A stretch of 8,551 nt of DNA from contig NVVP01000072.1 of the NCBI GenBank assembly GCA_002402245.1, positions 1 to 8,551 on the forward strand. The letters are read 5' to 3'. Of the stretch, positions 7,038-8,551 are shown piece by piece (positions within the stretch are counted from its first letter, which is position 1; every line of letters starts with the position of its first letter). A program made the translations under genes and the position numbers. Source of the DNA: Gammaproteobacteria bacterium (GTDB lineage Bacteria > Pseudomonadota > Gammaproteobacteria > Nitrosococcales > Methylophagaceae). The notes under the pieces were generated by a model. It worked only from the letters and a program-made list of their open reading frames with translations, searched no databases and was not told where the DNA came from.

Positions 7038-7781
7038 TCAGCGAACATTGCTCCATGCTGAGCCGACATCAAGGTTTTCTAACCAAGAAAGGAAGCGTGC
7101 GACATCCTCACCTTTAAATATAGCGCCATATTGTGGACAAATCATCTCAACATCACGTTTACGAACTTCAGCGATCCAACGCATTTTGGCTGTATTTGAA
7201 GCCATCCACCGACGGTGAAATGCTTCCATATATTGAGTATGATCATCAAAATCAGATACAAATAAATCATAAGCTTCGGGTAATAAAGCCGCACCAATAT
7301 CCCCTGAAAATAAGATTTTTGCACCGGGATCGTAAACAGATAAATTGGCCGGTGAATGCATATAATGAGCAGGAACTAATTCAATATCATAGCCTGCTAA
7401 GGTAAGCGTGCCACCTTCATCAGGTACTGCACGAATATTCTCTAATTTAATGCCTATATGAGTAACATAGTTCACCCATGATTTAGGCATATAAACGATT
7501 AAATCAGGGTTTGCTTGCATCCATAATGGCAATGATGACAATACATTTGGATCTTGATGAGAAACAAAGATAGCTTCTACATTCGCTAATTCAAAATGTT
7601 TAGAAAACTCAGTTGCTACACTTGAAAAATTTTCAATACCACCGGGATCAAGTAATAAACCTCGGCCGTTATGCTGAATCAAATAATGATTAGTATCGAT
7701 GATATCTTTATTCCGTTCAGCATCACGCCCCATAACCATCCAACTATGAGTATTTTTCTTATAAAGTTGCTCAACGTGCAT
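7038..7781 (-). CDS. Flavodiiron-type metallo-beta-lactamase protein, ODP-like (oxygen-binding diiron family)
   Basis: This 247-residue protein is a stand-alone MBL-fold domain of the flavodiiron type, with no flavodoxin domain. It shows LLLDPGG (42-48), the first metal motif IFVSHQDPNV (71-80), AHYMHSPANLSVYDPGAKILFSGDIGA (second motif, with His142 and Asp161), and ICPQYGAIFKG (214-224). In flavodiiron proteins the ligands are HxExD, then His, Asp and a final His. Here they read His75, Asp77, Asn79, His142, Asp161 and Tyr218, so two ligands of the second metal appear replaced. The best match I know is the ODP family, which senses oxygen and iron for cytoplasmic chemoreceptors. The neighbouring receptor-like gene supports this. 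I chose the ATG at 7781: AGGGGAG (7790-7796) lies 8 nt upstream, and the 11-nt overlap suggests coupling. A start at 7835 is possible but unlikely. Confidence 0.85.
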   Translation of the reverse strand: MHVEQLYKKNTHSWMVMGRDAERNKDIIDTNHYLIQHNGRGLLLDPGGIENFSSVATEFSKHFELANVEAIFVSHQDPNVLSSLPLWMQANPDLIVYMPKSWVNYVTHIGIKLENIRAVPDEGGTLTLAGYDIELVPAHYMHSPANLSVYDPGAKILFSGDIGAALLPEAYDLFVSDFDDHTQYMEAFHRRWMASNTAKMRWIAEVRKRDVEMICPQYGAIFKGEDVARFLSWLENLDVGSAWSNVR

Positions 7782-8460
7782 AAAGCAATCTCCCCTGATT
7801 ATGTTGTTGTAATTCCATCGCATCGGTGAGATCACGTAAAAGTGATCGTTGTCGTGCAGACTGCTCGCCCAATTGCCCCACCAGCTCTCTTAACATAGAG
7901 GATACGGCTTCAAAGCTAACACCATGCTCTCCAGCACTGGCGGCTTCAACCGATGAACATACCGCAAGGTACTCACCTTTTTTAACTAATGTGGCGATTG
8001 GAGATAATAAGTTAGTTAATGTACCGAGGCTTCGGCTCATTTTGTAATTGTAGCTACGAATACCTTCAGCTATTTTTCTCTGACCTGCCTCAAAAAATGT
8101 AGCGGATGTCACTGTTTCAACCCCATCTAAGCGCTGATGAACATCAAGGTAAACCATATAATTAGAAAAGAGTCTGACTAGGTTTGAGGCTAAGGTAACT
8201 AGTTCACCAATGACTTTTTGTGTTTCATCAATACAGTCAGATACATCATCACCCAACAGCTGAATATCTTGAGTAAGTACTCTGAATGCATCACCTTCAC
8301 TTCCTGCTCGGGCAGCACTACTCACTGCATTCGATGATAACAAATGCATTTGTTTGGCTAAGGGTACTAGCTTATGTAGCTCGGTATTCAAACTCACACA
8401 CTGACGAAAGATGGTGTTATAGGCATCTCCCATTCTTTGTGTATATAAATTTCCGCTCAC
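7771..8460 (-). CDS. Small soluble chemoreceptor-tip-like protein with two tandem tip motifs
   Basis: The 229-residue, mostly helical protein has no transmembrane segment, HAMP domain or sensor domain. Residues 41-73 (LSSNAVSSAARAGSEGDAF and following) align with the methyl-accepting chemotaxis protein tip LALNAAxEAARAGExGRGFAVVAxEVRxLA. Residues 165-197 (SSVEAASAGEHGVSFEAV and flanks) align with the same tip again, 124 residues later. Each is flanked by long helical stretches, so the chain may be two MCP-like hairpins in a row. Both tips are degenerate: the EAARAG glutamate is Ser in copy 1, and the arginine is Ser in copy 2. The start is GTG at 8460 with GAGG (8467-8470) 6 nt upstream. It lies 15 nt after ubiA and overlaps the ODP-like gene by 11 nt. 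A role in signalling to CheA/CheW is plausible by analogy but unproven. Confidence 0.8.
   Translation of the reverse strand: MSGNLYTQRMGDAYNTIFRQCVSLNTELHKLVPLAKQMHLLSSNAVSSAARAGSEGDAFRVLTQDIQLLGDDVSDCIDETQKVIGELVTLASNLVRLFSNYMVYLDVHQRLDGVETVTSATFFEAGQRKIAEGIRSYNYKMSRSLGTLTNLLSPIATLVKKGEYLAVCSSVEAASAGEHGVSFEAVSSMLRELVGQLGEQSARQRSLLRDLTDAMELQQHNQGRLLYAR
7790..7796 (-). promoter_or_regulatory. Strong Shine-Dalgarno fixing the start of the ODP-like gene
   Basis: On the minus strand this reads AGGGGAG, 8 nt before the ATG at 7781. It lies inside the end of the upstream receptor-like gene. It is the clearest ribosome-binding site in the window and is the reason for preferring the 247-residue form over the 265-residue form starting at 7835. 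Confidence 0.75.
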
Positions 8461-8475
8461 ATTTAACCTCTTAAA

Positions 8476-8551
8476 TTAAATCACTACATAATGAATCACG
8501 ATACCCGCAAATAATGCTGCACCGACCCAATTATTATTGAGAAAGGCATGC
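8476..8551 (-). CDS. ubiA: 4-hydroxybenzoate octaprenyltransferase UbiA, C-terminal end (partial)
   Basis: Only the last 24 codons and the TAA stop (8476-8478) are in the window; the rest lies beyond the right edge. The peptide contains AFLNNNWVG followed by a hydrophobic helix ending in HYVVI. This closely matches the C-terminus of gammaproteobacterial UbiA (E. coli ends with AFLNNNYVG and a hydrophobic tail). UbiA is the inner-membrane prenyltransferase that attaches the polyprenyl tail to 4-hydroxybenzoate in ubiquinone synthesis. The call rests on this short match only. The gene reads straight into the receptor-like gene, 15 nt downstream. Confidence 0.75.
   Translation of the reverse strand, partial: HAFLNNNWVGAALFAGIVIHYVVI

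Noticed and set aside
7022..7041. Short inverted repeat GCTGA/TCAGC between the nuclease and ODP-like genes
   Set aside because: A 5-bp stem with an 11-nt loop is expected by chance, and there is no T-tract on the minus strand.
7133..7405. Plus-strand open frame of 90 codons, and a minus-strand frame at 7142-7324, inside the ODP-like gene
   Set aside because: Both are in other frames of a well-supported gene, show no recognisable motif, and have no ribosome-binding site.
7038..7835. Longer 265-residue form of the ODP-like protein starting at 7835
   Set aside because: The extra 18 residues lie wholly within the end of the receptor-like gene and have no ribosome-binding site, whereas the ATG at 7781 has AGGGGAG at ideal spacing and the expected family N-terminus.
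7771..8460. Full methyl-accepting chemotaxis protein
   Set aside because: It lacks transmembrane, HAMP and sensor regions and the long methylation helices, and its tips are degenerate. Described as tip-like instead.

Overview
The window looks like chromosomal DNA from a free-living gammaproteobacterium of low to moderate GC content (roughly 40% by eye, not computed). Three things point there. The biotin genes are in the order bioB-bioF-bioH-bioC-bioD, with a BioC/BioH pair as in Pseudomonas-type and related gammaproteobacteria. A ComF/GntX-type gene diverges from bioB. The gene running off the right edge ends like UbiA. The protein sequences are diverged enough that I do not name a genus.

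Layout. Bases 1-162 are AT-rich and hold no gene I can support. Bases 163-810 (+) encode a small glutathione S-transferase-like protein. It converges, 3 bp away, on the biotin block at 814-5404, which is entirely on the minus strand and reads bioB, bioF, bioH, bioC, bioD. The last four genes overlap one another by 11, 8 and 1 nt, so they are very probably one translationally coupled operon. It covers pimeloyl-ACP production (BioC, BioH) and KAPA, dethiobiotin and biotin formation (BioF, BioD, BioB). The BioA step is missing from the window. A comF-family gene (5442-6173, +) starts 37 bp from bioB on the other strand. Its 3' end overlaps that of a secreted thermonuclease-like protein (6163-6999, -).

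The most interesting part is the right end, all on the minus strand: ubiA (3' end only), then 15 nt, then a small soluble protein resembling a chemoreceptor signalling tip (7771-8460), then an 11-nt overlap, then a stand-alone flavodiiron-type metallo-beta-lactamase protein (7038-7781). This matches the known pairing of oxygen-binding diiron proteins (ODP) with cytoplasmic chemoreceptors, but both partners look altered. The receptor-like protein seems to contain two chemoreceptor tips in tandem in a single chain and no other domain. The ODP-like protein seems to have lost two ligands of its second metal site (Asn for Asp, Tyr for His). It may be a diverged oxygen or iron sensing module tied to quinone synthesis. 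This is an inference from sequence pattern and gene order only.

No tRNA, rRNA, CRISPR array, insertion sequence or convincing terminator was seen. All starts were chosen by eye from ribosome-binding sites and overlaps.
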